Shown piece after piece: positions 32,253-40,416 of a stretch of 64,000 nucleotides of DNA. Each line of letters opens with the position of its first letter. Position 1 is the stretch's first letter. The notes beneath the pieces are model-generated. The model did no database searches and was not told the DNA's origin. It worked only from the letters and a program-made list of their open reading frames with translations. Origin of the DNA: Clostridia bacterium (GTDB taxonomy: Bacteria; Bacillota; Clostridia; Lachnospirales; Lachnospiraceae); the NCBI GenBank assembly GCA_910575725.1, contig CAJTFE010000003.1:1-64000 (forward strand). Direction: 5' to 3'. Made by a program: the position numbers and the translations under genes.

Positions 32253-34028
32253 TTAATTGGGCATATAGTTCATTAAATCCTGAATCTCTGCATCCGGATA
32301 TTCCTCGCTGCTTTTTTCCAAAAACAGCCGCAGCGCCTCAATATAAGTACCCGTTTCCTCCGAATAAGCTTCTGGATTACGGACAAAGTCAGCCACCTGC
32401 TGCGCATACTCCTGGGAAACCTCCTGTTCCAGGCGATATTTTTCCAGATACAGCCAGCTGGCAATGAGAATATTATCCTGTTCCTCATCACTTGCATCTA
32501 AATACATAGCTCCGGTATAATCCAAATATTTTGTATATTCAAAGAGATCCGCTTCTCCCTCATAAGCATCCGGAATCTGCCGGCCAAAGAGCCGATCCAT
32601 CGTCTCCTTCAAGCTTAGGCCATATGCATCAGCACTGGCAAAATAAACATCTGCCATAGCCCTGGTATCCTCGGGATGCTCATCTGCATAATCAGCTCCT
32701 TGCCGAATCTCATCTCTGGTATATCTGTCCTCTATAAGTAAACCACTGTCTTCCTGGCAAAGAGCCGTATATAAAAGTGCAGCAGTCCCGGCATAGTGCT
32801 TCTCTTCTTCGCTGGCATTCTCGTAATCTTCTGCATACCAGTCCAAAAAGGGATCATAGCCCCGGCTGATGATCATGTTTAAAGGCTCCGGTTCCTGTTC
32901 GGGATCACACCTCCCTTCTGATACCAGCGGTTCCATAACGGGCGCTCTCCCTTCAAGCACGACAACCGGCTCGCTTGCATAGGAAGTTTTCGTTCCTTCC
33001 TCCGGCCGTTCTGAGAAAATCTGCAGACTCCAGGATTTTTTATATGAATCTGGCAGTTGAACTGTAACCGTTCCCTCTGATTGGGAATTGATCTGTGCCA
33101 GACGCCCATAATAACGGACTGTTTTCTCTCTGTCCGTGACGACTGCAGACAGATACTGGTTCACTCCCACAGAAGCATTATGATAGCTTATCGTACATAC
33201 ATCACCCTCCAACTCCACCGTACCAATCTCCACATGCTGGGCCTCAGATGAAAGAACCGGAACCCATTCCCCTGTCCTTTCTCTCTCCATCCGGGTATCC
33301 AGAAGAACCGGAGACGGTTCAAAATCCCATGCCGAGGACACATCCCGAAGAAAAACAATACAGTCCGGATCCACATAAAAAGCAGGGCGCAGGGCTTTTT
33401 CCAGATATTCCTTCATTTCATCCCGCACCTCCATAACTAAGCCGCCGGATGCCACATAAACATAAAGCGAATCGCCTTCCGGAAGCAGCCACCAGTCCTT
33501 ATCATAAGCTCTCTGTACATAATCCTTTTCGGTAAATCCGTAAGAATTATCTATAACGTCACGCCACCTGAGCAGAAAAATCTTATCCTGGGAGGGCGTC
33601 CATGCATCGTATTCAAAAGCATATACCATAGCATCACGTTCTTCCGGCGTAAAAGCAGCAGCATAAAAACTGGTGTTCAGATATTCACGGATAGGGCTGG
33701 TTTCCCAGCCTGGGTTTCCTTCCACATCCTCCGGTTTTCTTGTCTCATAACTCATTGCATCCCACTCTTCCAGATACTCTTCCGGAATATGATCTGCTAA
33801 CAGGAAAATATTGAAGTACTTCTCAAGAATGCGCCATTTGATCCCTCCGTACCAGAGATAGTCGCCGTTCCACTCCTGTTTTTTCTTATAATAGGGCGAA
33901 TTCATGCCTTCTCCGCCCATGGAAAGGAAACGGGCTTTCGGTGCAAGAAAACAGCCGGATGCGAAACAAGATAAAAGAATCAGAAATACTGCCAGCATAA
34001 TTCCAGACAAGAGCCGGCTCCTCTGCAT
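32253..34028 (-). CDS. Large putative lipoprotein with DUF6273-like region
   Basis: A 591-residue exported protein starting at ATG 34,028 (AAGGGAAG upstream). The signal peptide ends in a lipobox-like LSCFASGC, so it is likely lipid-anchored. A region near residues 55-260 with YLWYGGIKWRILEKYFNIFL and PIREYLNTSFYAAAFTPEER recalls DUF6273 domains. The C-terminal half is helical and acidic and contains a DUF4214-like style of repeats only weakly. Function is unknown. Its promoter has paired direct repeats and it lies beside the collapsed two-component locus, suggesting that the lost regulator once controlled it. Confidence 0.7.
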   Translation of the reverse strand: MQRSRLLSGIMLAVFLILLSCFASGCFLAPKARFLSMGGEGMNSPYYKKKQEWNGDYLWYGGIKWRILEKYFNIFLLADHIPEEYLEEWDAMSYETRKPEDVEGNPGWETSPIREYLNTSFYAAAFTPEERDAMVYAFEYDAWTPSQDKIFLLRWRDVIDNSYGFTEKDYVQRAYDKDWWLLPEGDSLYVYVASGGLVMEVRDEMKEYLEKALRPAFYVDPDCIVFLRDVSSAWDFEPSPVLLDTRMERERTGEWVPVLSSEAQHVEIGTVELEGDVCTISYHNASVGVNQYLSAVVTDREKTVRYYGRLAQINSQSEGTVTVQLPDSYKKSWSLQIFSERPEEGTKTSYASEPVVVLEGRAPVMEPLVSEGRCDPEQEPEPLNMIISRGYDPFLDWYAEDYENASEEEKHYAGTAALLYTALCQEDSGLLIEDRYTRDEIRQGADYADEHPEDTRAMADVYFASADAYGLSLKETMDRLFGRQIPDAYEGEADLFEYTKYLDYTGAMYLDASDEEQDNILIASWLYLEKYRLEQEVSQEYAQQVADFVRNPEAYSEETGTYIEALRLFLEKSSEEYPDAEIQDLMNYMPN

Positions 34029-34151
34029 ATGTCTTCCCTTTTTACCAATACTGTTATACCTCATACATGCTCCCCTCTTTTGCAGCGTTTGTAAATATCC
34101 TCTGCAGTCTGTTTCATTGATTGTATTGTTTCATAAAAAATATCAGATCTC

Positions 34152-34218
34152 ATTATACAAAATATAGTTCAAATTTCAATGATTGCAGCATAATCCGGTT
34201 AATTTCGGCATAATCCGG
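34152..34218 (-). promoter_or_regulatory. Lipoprotein promoter with paired direct repeats
   Basis: On the minus strand TTGAAA (34,174-34,179) and TATAAT (34,152-34,157) are 16 bp apart. Directly upstream, GCATAATCCGG (plus orientation) occurs twice, at 34,188-34,198 and 34,208-34,218, a 20-bp period typical of activator sites for LytTR-like or other dimeric regulators. The remainder of 34,029-34,348 holds no gene. Confidence 0.6.
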
Positions 34219-34348
34219 CATTAAAAGGTTTTGGTAGTAAATAAAACAGCCAAAAAATGGAACAGACATCAACCTCAAGCTCCATTTCACGGCTGCTTTT
34301 TATACCTTCTTAAATTTCATATGTCTGTATCACAGGATTATAAGCTCT

Positions 34349-35332
34349 TTATACAATCCGTCCAATCACATCTTTCATCCGTCCGCGCTCTTCCTCTGTC
34401 AAAAAGGCCGCATCCGCAGCATGATATAAAAGCTGCCTTTTCTCCTCTGTCGTCATGCCGAGTTCCCCGGACAGCCGGTTGTATTCCCGTTCTATGGTCG
34501 TATCCGACACTGTCATATTATCCGTATTCAAGGTCACCTTTAAGCCGGAGCGCAGATATGTAAGAATCGGGTGATCGCAGAAGCTCCCCACTGCCTTTGT
34601 CTGCACATTGCTTGTGGGACACATCTCCAGGGGAATCTGCCGCTCCCTCAAAAGGGACAGGAGCCCTTCGTCCTCCTGTGCCCTGACACCGTGGCCGATA
34701 CGGGACGCCCCAAAGCGCAGGGCCGCCTCAATGCTCTCCGGGCCGTCTGCCTCTCCTGCATGAATGGTATAGGGTACGCCCAGGCTCTTTGCATATACGA
34801 ACAGCTCCTCGAAATCCGCCGTTGGATACAGAGCCTCAGCTCCTGCCAGATCAATAGCCGCCACGCCTCGTCCCAGGTAAGCCGCGGCTATCTCAATGGT
34901 CTTTTTATTCGCTTCCAGATTGTCCGTACCGCGCATACAGCAGAGAATCAGCTTTGCCTTAAAGAATGACCCTGCCGCAGCCTCCTGCATTCCAAGAACA
35001 GCCGCCTTGACGACCTCCTCCTGGGTCAGCCCCTTTCTAAGATGGGACTGAGGCGCAAAGCGCACTTCTGCATACAGCATACCCTGTTCCCGCAGAGAAC
35101 AGAGAAGGGTGTACATTCCCTTGCGGACAGCCTCCTTTGTCTGAAGCACCAGCAGGGGCAGATCAAACTTTTCCAGATATTCATTCAGACTCCCACAGTC
35201 CTCCGGAGCGGTCAAAAACAGCTTCAGTTCATCCGGATCCTCTGCCGGAAGGGGAATCTGCTGCTCTCCCGCCAGCTCCAGAATCGTCCGCGGAAACAGC
35301 GATCCGTCAAAATGCAGATGTAAATCAATCAT
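34349..35332 (-). CDS. add: Adenosine deaminase
   Basis: A 327-residue zinc hydrolase converting adenosine to inosine. The metal ligands are visible: MIDLHLHFDGS (HxH), the His in YTIHAGEADGP with the catalytic Glu, IGHGVRAQED, and the Asp in VTLNTDNMTVSDT. Length is normal. Its start overlaps the stop of the upstream membrane-protein gene (ATGA), and its ribosome site AATAGGAG is the end of a repeat A copy. With cytidine deaminase in the same run it indicates nucleoside salvage. Confidence 0.93.
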   Translation of the reverse strand: MIDLHLHFDGSLFPRTILELAGEQQIPLPAEDPDELKLFLTAPEDCGSLNEYLEKFDLPLLVLQTKEAVRKGMYTLLCSLREQGMLYAEVRFAPQSHLRKGLTQEEVVKAAVLGMQEAAAGSFFKAKLILCCMRGTDNLEANKKTIEIAAAYLGRGVAAIDLAGAEALYPTADFEELFVYAKSLGVPYTIHAGEADGPESIEAALRFGASRIGHGVRAQEDEGLLSLLRERQIPLEMCPTSNVQTKAVGSFCDHPILTYLRSGLKVTLNTDNMTVSDTTIEREYNRLSGELGMTTEEKRQLLYHAADAAFLTEEERGRMKDVIGRIV

Positions 35333-37389
35333 ATCGTTCTCCTATTCCAGTTCCGTAATATCCTCACCCCAGACAGCGCTGCCAGAACCTCAAAAGCAAT
35401 CATCACTGGATAAGCCCCTGACAGATACCAGTACAAAATGGCATTCCACCCGGAGATCTCCGAATACGAGATCCCCCCAAGCAGCACCAGATAGCTGAAC
35501 AGCAGGGAAGTAAGCGCCAGCCACTCCGACACGGACTGCTCACTAAGCATTTTCTTCTTCTGCGCCAATCCAAGCCAAACACCACGCAAAAGCAGTCCGC
35601 TCAAAAACAGCCACGCCCCAAAGCCAAGAGCTGCAAGCACGCCTCCGCTATAGTGGTAAACCTGGCGGATTCCGTTCAAAATAACACCTTTATAAGCGAT
35701 CTTCTGAAGCAGCCCGTGCCTCTCCGGAACATCCCAGTACCAGTCTACATTCAGCCTCGCACTCTCCGTCTCAAAGCCTTCCGAATCCGTCCCCAGCTCA
35801 TAGGTATCCAGAAGCTTCCCGTCCCGGTAAGATTTCAGATAGATTGGCTGGGACTTGTCCTCCACATAGAGCTTTAAATGAAAACGGCACTTCTCCGCTC
35901 CTGGCACTGTCCGACCTGTCCCTTCCAGATAAGCGGCGATATCTTCGCTGTCCAGGAATTCAGCCGTCTCAAGGATCTTTCCCTCTGCCGTCTCCGCCCG
36001 GAGCGTTATGTCTTCCATCCCCTCATAGACTGCGTACCATCCTGCCAGTTCTATCATATCGGACTCATACCACACCGTCTTATCCCCGGTTATCCGCTCA
36101 AAAAGCAGATTTCCGCCGTTCTCGTCCGGCTCGCTGTAAAGATATACAAGGGTTTCCATTTCCTCATAGGAGGTAGTATAGGCAATGGATTTTCCCAAAG
36201 CCACGAACAGATCCACCAGGTATTCCTCTCTCCAGGGCGACATATAAGTGGAGGGCATAGTTGCCTGCCGTTCAAGAGTTCCCTCGTCCATGGCCGTTTC
36301 CAGCTCGTCCCGTATCTTTAGACAGATCTCATCCGCCATCGCGCCGTTTTCATAATAACCGGCCTGGGCCAGGGCCGTCCGCAGGATCCAGAACACCCAG
36401 CCGTCCCGGACCTCCCAGACATCTGCGTCCCCTTCCGGCCCGGCCCAGAATTCCTTGCTGCTCTGAAAATAGGGCTCCAGCTCTTTTAAGGTGGGACATG
36501 CATCACACATCCGTGCAAGCTTTTCACTGGTCAGCGTCACCCCGGGAATGTCCTCATTTGGCTTTACGGCCATCATACTTTTATACATCTTAGCAAATCC
36601 GCTGTCCTGAAGCTCATTGGTGGTACGGATTCCGTAATGGCTTTCATTCTGGGCGGCAATCACCTGCCCGGTCAGCCACAGGAACAGAAACGGAACCAAA
36701 ACCAGAATTCCTTTTCCGATATACGCTCTCTCCCCTGTCTTTCGAAAAAGGCAGAAGACACTCCCAAGATAAACTGCCAGAAACACAAGCAGGAAGGGCA
36801 CCACCCAGATGGCATCCTCCCGTGTATAAAAAAAACTCACCGTTCCAAAGGCCGCTGCCAGCACCCAGAGCGCCTGCTTTTTCAAAGGCTCCTTCCTCCG
36901 AAGGTAAAGGGCCAGAAAACCGCCGAAGATCAGAAGCACCTGGATATAGGAAATGCTGTTCCTATACACCCGCTGAAAAGCCTGCACAGAATAAGAAACC
37001 GGATTCCACAGCAGCGCCAGGTACAAAAGGCCCATGGCCCAGGTCTTCTTCAAAAGAGGACGCAGGCCATAGACAAAAAGCATACAGCTTATGGTATAGC
37101 ACAAGGCGGTTACATTCAGATAGGACAGGTGAAAAAAATTGCACAGGGCCAGATATAAGGGAAAAAACATCCCCTTGGTCAGAGTCAGATCATTGTATTC
37201 CCCGAGCCACTGTCCATTTCGCAGAGTCTCTGCCAAATGCACCATAATCCAATCATCGTGGATCCCCTTGGGCACTGCCATAATGGGCAGATTATAGATC
37301 AAAAACTGCTTGAAAAGCCCAAAGCCAGCCATAAAAAGGAACAAAAGCAGTTCCCTTTTCAGAAAAATCTTCTTTATCCTGTCTGTCAT
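35329..37389 (-). CDS. Large polytopic membrane protein, function unknown
   Basis: A 686-residue protein with about seven or eight hydrophobic helices in the first 240 residues, a soluble extracellular domain of about 300 residues (about 245-570), and three or four helices at the end. The early acidic IHDDWIMVHLAETLRNGQWL lies after the first helix, a position like the catalytic Asp loop of GT-C glycosyltransferases, so a lipid-linked sugar transferase is possible. I cannot name a family. It overlaps cdd at its start and add at its stop (both ATGA). Its last seven residues before the tail (RILRNWN) are encoded by repeat A. Confidence 0.65.
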   Translation of the reverse strand: MTDRIKKIFLKRELLLFLFMAGFGLFKQFLIYNLPIMAVPKGIHDDWIMVHLAETLRNGQWLGEYNDLTLTKGMFFPLYLALCNFFHLSYLNVTALCYTISCMLFVYGLRPLLKKTWAMGLLYLALLWNPVSYSVQAFQRVYRNSISYIQVLLIFGGFLALYLRRKEPLKKQALWVLAAAFGTVSFFYTREDAIWVVPFLLVFLAVYLGSVFCLFRKTGERAYIGKGILVLVPFLFLWLTGQVIAAQNESHYGIRTTNELQDSGFAKMYKSMMAVKPNEDIPGVTLTSEKLARMCDACPTLKELEPYFQSSKEFWAGPEGDADVWEVRDGWVFWILRTALAQAGYYENGAMADEICLKIRDELETAMDEGTLERQATMPSTYMSPWREEYLVDLFVALGKSIAYTTSYEEMETLVYLYSEPDENGGNLLFERITGDKTVWYESDMIELAGWYAVYEGMEDITLRAETAEGKILETAEFLDSEDIAAYLEGTGRTVPGAEKCRFHLKLYVEDKSQPIYLKSYRDGKLLDTYELGTDSEGFETESARLNVDWYWDVPERHGLLQKIAYKGVILNGIRQVYHYSGGVLAALGFGAWLFLSGLLLRGVWLGLAQKKKMLSEQSVSEWLALTSLLFSYLVLLGGISYSEISGWNAILYWYLSGAYPVMIAFEVLAALSGVRILRNWNRRTI
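35342..35363 (-). repeat. Repeat A, short copy (add leader)
   Basis: The half-element GGATATTACGGAACTGGAAT on the minus strand ends in AGGAG nine bases before the add start. It encodes the C-terminus of the membrane protein at the same time. Confidence 0.8.
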
Positions 37390-37811
37390 ACGTTTTCCTG
37401 CTTTTCCAGATTCTCCGGCCCAAAGCTTAAGGGGAGAAGCTGTGAAAGAGTATACACCTTATAATCCTCCGGGCCTGTTCCCAGAACAATCTCAAAAGTA
37501 TCCGGATTGCAGAACTCCCTCATCACCTGACGGCAGATACCGCAGGGCGGCGCAAGCTCCAGGGAACCGCCCGCCGCTCCGCCGATAACGGCAATGGCGG
37601 AAAACTCCCGTTCTCCTTCGCTGACTGCCTTCACAAAGGCTGTGCGCTCCGCACAGATTCCAGGAGAATAAGCGGCATTTTCCACATTGCAGCCCCGGTA
37701 TACTGTTCCGGATTTGGAAAGGAGCGCCGCTCCTACCTGGTAGCCGGAGTAGGGGGTGTAAGCCCTCTCTCTCATCTCAATTGCCTGCCTCATCAACTCT
37801 TTGTAATCCAT
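37386..37811 (-). CDS. cdd: Cytidine deaminase
   Basis: A 141-residue tetramer-class enzyme deaminating cytidine to uridine. Zinc ligands and catalytic Glu are present in NAAYSPGICAERTAFVKAVS and PPCGICRQVMREFC. Length and layout (YTPYSGYQVGAALL near the start) are standard. It starts behind AGGAGG, which belongs to repeat B, and its stop overlaps the next gene. It shares the transcript with add, indicating coordinated nucleoside salvage. Confidence 0.95.
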   Translation of the reverse strand: MDYKELMRQAIEMRERAYTPYSGYQVGAALLSKSGTVYRGCNVENAAYSPGICAERTAFVKAVSEGEREFSAIAVIGGAAGGSLELAPPCGICRQVMREFCNPDTFEIVLGTGPEDYKVYTLSQLLPLSFGPENLEKQENV

Positions 37812-37823
37812 TTTAAAATCCTC

Positions 37824-37947
37824 CTATTCTAAGTCGCTGCGCGACAGCACTAAAGGGTAAAGCCGCTTCGACACACCGGTAATGAGAGAAACTTTTATTC
37901 GAAAGGACTCTCATAAAAGTTCCTCTCGTGCGCCTTTGCGGCTTTAC
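37824..37947 (-). repeat. Repeat B, full-length hairpin copy (cdd leader)
   Basis: GTAAAGCCGC (37,857-37,866) pairs with GCGGCTTTAC (37,938-37,947), and an inner stem GAGAGAAACTTTTAT/ATAAAAGTTCCTCTC has one mismatch. The minus-strand end, AGAATAGGAGGA, supplies the cdd ribosome site. The far end encodes the last residues of the acetyltransferase. Confidence 0.85.
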
Positions 37948-38386
37948 TGTCCAGCGCCATCTGGTCGTATTCCAAAAAGGAAAATCCCAGGCGCTCATAC
38001 AGCCGCACAGCCGCCTCATTGCTTCTGGACACCTCCAGGCGGAAACGCCGTACCTCTGGGTGCCGCTCGAACATCTCTTGAAAATAACGGCTTCCATAGC
38101 CCTTTCCTCTTGCTTCCTCTTTGAGAAAAAGCTCCTCAAACATCATGCATCTTCCGCCTGCCTCGCAGGCGTAATAGATGGTCGTATAGCCAAAGCCCAC
38201 GATCCGCTCATCCTCCATCAGCACCTGCCCCTCCACGACAGGATCTTCGCTTACGGCATCCGCAAAGGTACGCTCCAGAACAGAAACCTCCACCGGATGA
38301 CTGACTGCGTCACTTTGATAGAATTCCTTTACCATAGGAAGCACTTCCCCCCGCATATGCTCCTGCATTCTCTCTATATGAAACAT
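37895..38386 (-). CDS. GNAT family N-acetyltransferase
   Basis: A 163-residue acetyl-CoA-dependent acetyltransferase. The acetyl-CoA loop is in LKEEARGKGYGSRYFQEMFE, preceded by the strand FEELFL and followed by RLEVSRSNEAAVRLYERLGF, a clear GNAT core. AAAGGAG precedes the start. Position right after the polyamine transport genes makes a polyamine (spermidine-type) substrate plausible, but the sequence does not prove it. The final residues (about 15, NFYESPFE and before) come from repeat B, so the C-terminus differs from the ancestral one. Confidence 0.85.
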   Translation of the reverse strand: MFHIERMQEHMRGEVLPMVKEFYQSDAVSHPVEVSVLERTFADAVSEDPVVEGQVLMEDERIVGFGYTTIYYACEAGGRCMMFEELFLKEEARGKGYGSRYFQEMFERHPEVRRFRLEVSRSNEAAVRLYERLGFSFLEYDQMALDSKAAKAHERNFYESPFE

Positions 38387-38445
38387 CGGCTCAAAAAACT
38401 CCTTTCCTTCCTTTTCTAATTTCTTATTTCTTGTGCCTCTGCCTT

Positions 38446-39246
38446 TTACAGCTTCCGCTCCAGCCGGCCCTGAATCATGGTCGATGTCAGCAGAATCACA
38501 ATCGTCCCCACAATCATCAAAGTAGACAGGGCGTTCACATCCGGGGATACACCCTTGCGCACCATGCCGAGAATCTTTAAAGGCAGTGTGGTACTCTCCG
38601 GCCCGGCCGTGAAAAAGCTGACGACTACATCGTCCAGGGACATGGTAAGGGCAAGCATTCCTCCCGAGAGCACGCCTGGGGAAATCATGGGCAGGGTCAC
38701 ACGCAGAAAGGTGCGCAATTCATTGGCCCCCAGATCCCTTGCCGCCTCCTCAATGGAGCGGTCAAAGCCGGCCAGCCTTGCCCGGACGGTAATCACCACA
38801 AAGGGCATGGAAAAGGTAACATGGGATATAATCAGCGTCGCCATATTCATGCTCACATTTAAGGAAGTGAAAAAAATCAGCAAGGCAATGGCAAATACCA
38901 GCTCCGGAATCACAATGGGGATATAAAGGGAGCTGCTCAGCACATTTTTCAGCTTGAATTCAAACTTGTACAGTCCCAGGGCGCACAGCGTTCCGATGAT
39001 CACCGAAAGAACCGTGCTCACTCCGGCCACAATGATGGTATTAAAAAAGGACTGCATCAGCTGCCGGTTCTCAAACATCCTCCCGTACCACTCCAGGGTA
39101 AAACCCTCAAAGGTAATATTCATTTTGGAGGTATTAAAAGAAAATGCGATTACCACAAAAATAGGAAGATATAAAAACAGGTAAATGAGACAGGCATAAA
39201 ACACGCTGCCTGGCTTGAATTCACGTACTTTTCTTCGCTCTTTCAT
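38446..39246 (-). CDS. potC: Spermidine/putrescine ABC permease PotC
   Basis: A 266-residue inner-membrane permease with six helices. It has the EAA loop for ATPase contact in RSIEEAARDLGANELRTFLR, followed by VTLPMISPGVLSGGMLALTM, and the PotC-typical DDVVVSFFTAGP. Together with PotA, PotB and PotD it imports polyamines. It lies 300 bases after potB, the gap being filled by two tandem hairpin repeats, whereas potA and potB overlap; potC expression could therefore be set separately. Confidence 0.93.
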   Translation of the reverse strand: MKERRKVREFKPGSVFYACLIYLFLYLPIFVVIAFSFNTSKMNITFEGFTLEWYGRMFENRQLMQSFFNTIIVAGVSTVLSVIIGTLCALGLYKFEFKLKNVLSSSLYIPIVIPELVFAIALLIFFTSLNVSMNMATLIISHVTFSMPFVVITVRARLAGFDRSIEEAARDLGANELRTFLRVTLPMISPGVLSGGMLALTMSLDDVVVSFFTAGPESTTLPLKILGMVRKGVSPDVNALSTLMIVGTIVILLTSTMIQGRLERKL

Positions 39247-39270
39247 GTCTATCCTCCTGCTAAATTTTCT

Positions 39271-39550
39271 GCTTTCTCGGCTGCTTCCGCCGTGCCATCG
39301 AAATAACGCTTCGCGTCATTTCGATGGACGGGCTTCGCCCTATGGAAAAAGATATATTGTGTCAATCTTATGTGCAAGCACAACGCTTGACACAGTATAT
39401 CTTTTTCCGCTTTCTTGGCTGCTTCCGCCGTGCTCCAACGAAATAACGCTTCGCGTCATTTCGTTGGACGGGCTTCGCCCTATGGAAAAAGATATATTGT
39501 GTCAATCTTATGTGCAAGCACAACGCTTGACACAATATATCTTTTTCCGC
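39271..39550 (-). repeat. Tandem duplication of a double-hairpin element
   Basis: Two copies of about 140 bp (39,271-39,408 and 39,409-39,550). Each has hairpin 1, CCATCGAAAT...ATTTCGATGG (39,295-39,327) or CCAACGAAAT...ATTTCGTTGG (39,435-39,467). Each also has a GGGC-TTCG-CCC stem and hairpin 2 with 22-base arms (39,344-39,365 with 39,387-39,408; 39,484-39,505 with 39,527-39,548). The stem of hairpin 1 differs between copies by a paired T-A to A-T change. The element fills the potB-potC gap and contains no gene. Confidence 0.85.
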
Positions 39551-39561
39551 ACGGCTCATGC

Positions 39562-40416
39562 CTATGCCATGTCTTCCAGACTTCCCACTCTGGTGTAGAG
39601 CCGCATCAGAATCAGTGTAATCACTATCAGCACTATGGAAAGCACCGCTCCAAGCGGCCAGTTTCTTGCGGATAAAAACTGATTCTTTATCAGGTTGCCA
39701 ATATACATCGTCTTTGCGCCGCCCATCATATCGGAGATAAAGAAAAATCCCAGGGACGGAATAAAGGTCTGAATGGATCCGGCAAAGATTCCGGGCATGG
39801 TCAGCGGCAGAATCACCCTGGTAAACACATGCACCTTTCCCGCACCCAGATCCCCAGCCGCCTCCAGCAGAGACGGATCCAGCTTTTCAATGGAAGTATG
39901 AATCGGCAGCACCGTAAAGGGCAGAAGGGCATACACCATACCCAGCAGCACCGCCCCGTCCGTGTAAAGCATCTCCAGAGGACGTTCTATGATACCGGTC
40001 CACTGGAGAAAGTGATTGATTATCCCCTCCGTCCGGAGCAGGGTATTCCACCCATAAGTCCGGATCAGCGAATTCGTCCAGAAGGGGAGCATCAGAAGCA
40101 GAACCAGAAAAGGCTTCCACTTCTTAGGGGCATTTGCAATAATATAGGCAAAGGGATAGCCTGCCAGAAGACAGATCACCGTAGTCTCCAGGGACAGCAG
40201 CAGGGAATCTGCAAATACCTTCCCGTACTCGCTCTGGAACAGGTCCGCATAGTTGGAAAGGGTCACGGTAAAATCCACGCCTCCGTAAGCATTCTTTGTC
40301 AGAAAGCTGATTCCTATCACATAGGCCAGGGGAATCAGCAGGAACAGAGCCAGCCAGAGTACCGTAGGCCCCACAGTCGTCAGAATCCCCAGGCGTTTTT
40401 TAAAAGATTTGATCAT
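39562..40416 (-). CDS. potB: Spermidine/putrescine ABC permease PotB
   Basis: A 284-residue six-helix permease. The EAA motif is in PSLLEAAGDLGAGKVHVFTR, with ILPLTMPGIFAGSIQTFIPS after it, and SFLTKNAYGGVDFTVTLSNY lies in the first outer loop as in PotB. Its start lies 17 bases inside the end of potA, giving tight coupling. It forms the channel with PotC. Confidence 0.93.
   Translation of the reverse strand: MIKSFKKRLGILTTVGPTVLWLALFLLIPLAYVIGISFLTKNAYGGVDFTVTLSNYADLFQSEYGKVFADSLLLSLETTVICLLAGYPFAYIIANAPKKWKPFLVLLLMLPFWTNSLIRTYGWNTLLRTEGIINHFLQWTGIIERPLEMLYTDGAVLLGMVYALLPFTVLPIHTSIEKLDPSLLEAAGDLGAGKVHVFTRVILPLTMPGIFAGSIQTFIPSLGFFFISDMMGGAKTMYIGNLIKNQFLSARNWPLGAVLSIVLIVITLILMRLYTRVGSLEDMA

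Noticed and set aside
37813..38139. Apparent small protein across repeat B and the acetyltransferase gene
   Set aside because: Its similarity to an upstream extension of the cupin isomerase frame comes only from shared repeat B translated in the same frame; no independent coding evidence.
39271..39550. CRISPR-like array
   Set aside because: Only two long tandem units with internal hairpins, no short repeat-spacer pattern and no cas genes.
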